The notes below the pieces were generated by a model, which was not told the DNA's origin, did not search any database, and saw nothing but the letters and a program-made list of their open reading frames with translations. A DNA stretch of 64,000 nt from Omphiscola glabra (lineage: Eukaryota; Mollusca; Gastropoda; Lymnaeidae): positions 37,788,210-37,852,209 of the forward strand of contig OZ024794.1 in NCBI GenBank assembly GCA_964017045.1. Direction: 5' to 3'. Numbering within the stretch: position 1 is the first letter of the stretch; every line of letters begins with the position of its first letter. Of this stretch, positions 62,056-64,000 are shown one piece after another. Made by a program: the position numbers and the translations under genes.

Positions 62056-62659
62056 TGGAGTTTAAATAAAATGTATGAATTTTTTTAATGTGCAACATTA
62101 TTTTTCAAGAATGGAAACGTGGAAAACTAAACCTGACTGAGCATTTCAAAATTATTTTCAATGTTAGGATCAACTTTACTCTGTGAATTACGATTCTCTA
62201 CAATAGTATTCATGAAGTCAATATATAGATCCCGAATTGTTGATATGAATTTAGAGGCAGTGATGAGGTTTGCCAAGTGGCGTTGCAAGGGTTAATGACT
62301 CCAAGATTTTGATGCCATTATTTTTGCCTCCCCTTTTCCATAATGCTTCCATCAATATAAAGAAGAAAAAATGCCATCTGGGGTGGACCACACCCTCCGC
62401 CTACCGTTCATACGCCATATGGTGTATTTTGCGTAAAATAATTGAACAAAAAAATTGTTGAGCTGGCTAATGAAAAGGGATCTCAAATTTCTCACTAAAT
62501 TTTGGTTAAAAATAATCAAACAAATAATTTTTTCATTTCATTAATTATTAGTAGTATTAATAAAATTTGGTGACTATTACTTTTCATACGCCTTTCTTTT
62601 TATGGTACCAATTGAAGCGTTATATAGTTTTAAAAACACCTTGAATTCTCTAAATGCAG

Positions 62660-62790
62660 GTGCTTGGACAGCGAGCTAATTTAGCAGAGAAGGCCCACAT
62701 TCCTACAAGTGAAATACGAGGATGGCGCAGTCCATTTTTGCAGCCTGCTGGAGACGATTTGTTTTCTGTTCTTTATGAAAATAATTTTAC
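62660..62790 (+). CDS. Chitin deacetylase-like protein, third coding exon
   Basis: The acceptor (ctaaatgcag) opens in phase 0 and GTAAGT closes in phase 2. The exon reads VLGQRANLAEKAHIPTSEIR, GWRSPFLQPAGDDLF and SVLYENNFT. WRSPFLQPAGD is NodB motif 3, which lines the active-site groove and carries the conserved Arg. It follows motif 2 at the spacing usual for animal chitin deacetylases. The rest of the catalytic domain (motifs 4 and 5) must lie beyond the window. Confidence 0.92.
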
Positions 62791-64000
62791 GTAAGTTACT
62801 CCAATGCATAGTATTACAAATATAATCCTTTTTTTTTTTTAAAGAATAGTTGAATTCATCAACCATATCTTGCGTAAGTTATATTTCATATAATTTTTTA
62901 AAGAGTAAATGTAGATTTGTTTAACAGTCAAAATTTAAGTCTCTTTAAAACATAATTCTCTGGACGCTGCGAAACTATTTTACATTCATATACGCCTGAT
63001 AAAATGTTATGCTAACCTTGTTACCATAGAAAGAAACTAATACAGATTCCTTTTTTAAAAAAAGACGGCCAGTAACTTTTCTAACATCGTTTGCGTTTGG
63101 GAGATTAATATCTCTATATTAGGGGGGGGGGGGGCTGCGGCCCACTAAATCTTGTAATGGTGCCAGCGAGACTTTCCGGGAAATAGATTAATGTTTTCTT
63201 AAAATGTTCAAATTTTGGAATGAAACAAATAAGTAAAATTAATTATAACACGGTACAACTAACTGTAATTATAATATTCACATCAAATTGCGTTGAGCAG
63301 TGGCGCAGATTTCTTCAAATAAAACCAAGTGTGGAGTTGGCTTTTTAAAAAAAAATTGTTTATATGAGGTGACCATTTTAGGTTGGTTTTTTTTAATCTC
63401 ATGAAAATATACAACCACTTTATTTTAAGTAAAAACATCAATTTATTTTCATTTTTTGAATGAAAATCTTAACCCATCATTGTTAACGCCCATAAACTAT
63501 AGAGGAAGAACAAAATATTGTTCTACTTTAAATATTAAATTTTCAAGTGTTTAAAATGATTGGGGTTTAATATGTTTATTTGAGTACACTTATGTTAATA
63601 TACCCACGTTTTGTCAAACGTATTTTCTTAATTTTTATACATATATTAATTTGTAAAGAGAGAATGTAACACCTCTTTTGCACGACTGTAATATTATTGG
63701 ATTTAAAGACATTGTCGAACAGGTAAATGTGCACATTTGTGTACCCCTGATTAATGTACCTAATTAGGTTAATTGCTCATCAAATTCGTTACTTTATTCA
63801 GAGTCGTATCTCGTGCTTCCTGGGGCATAATGAACTTATCAAATCCACCTCCGGCGCTGTTTTTAACAAAAAATTGATAAAATCATCCAGGGGATAGTAG
63901 TCCCCAAAATACACACCCACATATTTTTGCACATCCTTGAACTTAATTAAAATGTTTAAGTCCCAATTCTCTTTTAACACACATTGTTTTAAAATTTCTT
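62791..64000. other. Intron 3 of the chitin deacetylase gene (incomplete)
   Basis: AT-rich sequence with a 13-base G run at 63122-63134 and the LINE fragment above. No further exon is seen before the window ends. Confidence 0.65.
63293..63386 (-). mobile_element. Short internal fragment of the antisense CR1-like LINE family
   Basis: The plus-strand text GAGCAGTGGCGCAGATTTCT... to ...TGACCATTTTAGGTT matches 35686-35780 of the antisense LINE almost base for base. It includes neither the 3' end nor the 5' end of the element. Confidence 0.82.

Larger units (their letters stand above)
49600..62659. other. Intron 2 of the chitin deacetylase gene (13.1 kb)
   Basis: Phase 0 on both sides. The right half is mostly LINE DNA; the middle holds the satellite array. 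The left part (49600-51480) contains sequence of mixed composition, in places GC-richer than the flank (50500-50830), that looks like an old transposon with broken frames on the minus strand, but I could not assign it. Confidence 0.7.

Overview
The window is eukaryotic nuclear DNA: AT-rich, with long introns, canonical GT/AG splice sites, microsatellites, LINE retrotransposons and hAT-type DNA transposons. The mix of elements (CR1-like LINEs with an amino-terminal PHD-like finger, I-clade-like LINEs with an RNase H domain, RTE-like LINEs, CAGTGGCG-type hAT MITEs) and the two protein families point to a lophotrochozoan, most likely a heterobranch (freshwater pulmonate) gastropod. That placement is an inference; nothing in the window fixes the species.

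Two host genes are present, both on the + strand. Gene 1 (2956-25076) is the 3' part of a large scaffold gene with PDZ domains. Seven exons, all consistent in phase, encode at least 2,085 residues and end at a TAA at 25074-25076. The visible protein has a PDZ domain, a long disordered stretch, a second PDZ split between exons 1 and 2, about 1,200 residues of disordered Ser/Thr/Asn-rich sequence, and a carboxy-terminal PDZ split between the last two exons. The last PDZ looks most like the carboxy-terminal PDZ of pro-interleukin-16 and PDZD2. Gene 2 (31895 to beyond 62790) encodes a secreted chitin deacetylase-like protein (CE4/NodB). Three in-phase coding exons are visible; they carry the signal peptide, a Cys-rich linker and catalytic motifs 1, 2 and 3. 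The gene runs off the right edge.

Most of the rest is mobile DNA. Introns of gene 1 hold three copies (A, B, C) of one non-autonomous hAT family with CAGTGTTTCTTTC termini. Copy C has a perfect 8-bp target duplication, and the copies contain further nested insertions. The last intron of gene 1 holds a decayed LINE. Between the genes lie an antisense RTE relic, a 273-bp MITE with long inverted repeats, and two minisatellites. Intron 1 of gene 2 (17 kb) holds an internally deleted hAT element with a perfect target duplication, a nearly full-length antisense CR1-like LINE, a second CR1-like LINE in sense orientation, two hAT MITEs and a LINE with RNase H. Intron 2 (13 kb) holds a tRNA-derived fragment, a higher-order satellite interrupted by an RTE 3' fragment, a well-preserved antisense LINE with RNase H, and an RTE-like LINE broken at its FADD motif.

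I saw no rRNA, no intact tRNA gene, no CRISPR array and no bacterial-type operon. The signals most worth pursuing are the hAT family A/B/C with its paralogous empty sites, the satellite at 54010-56060, and the pro-IL-16/PDZD2-like gene.
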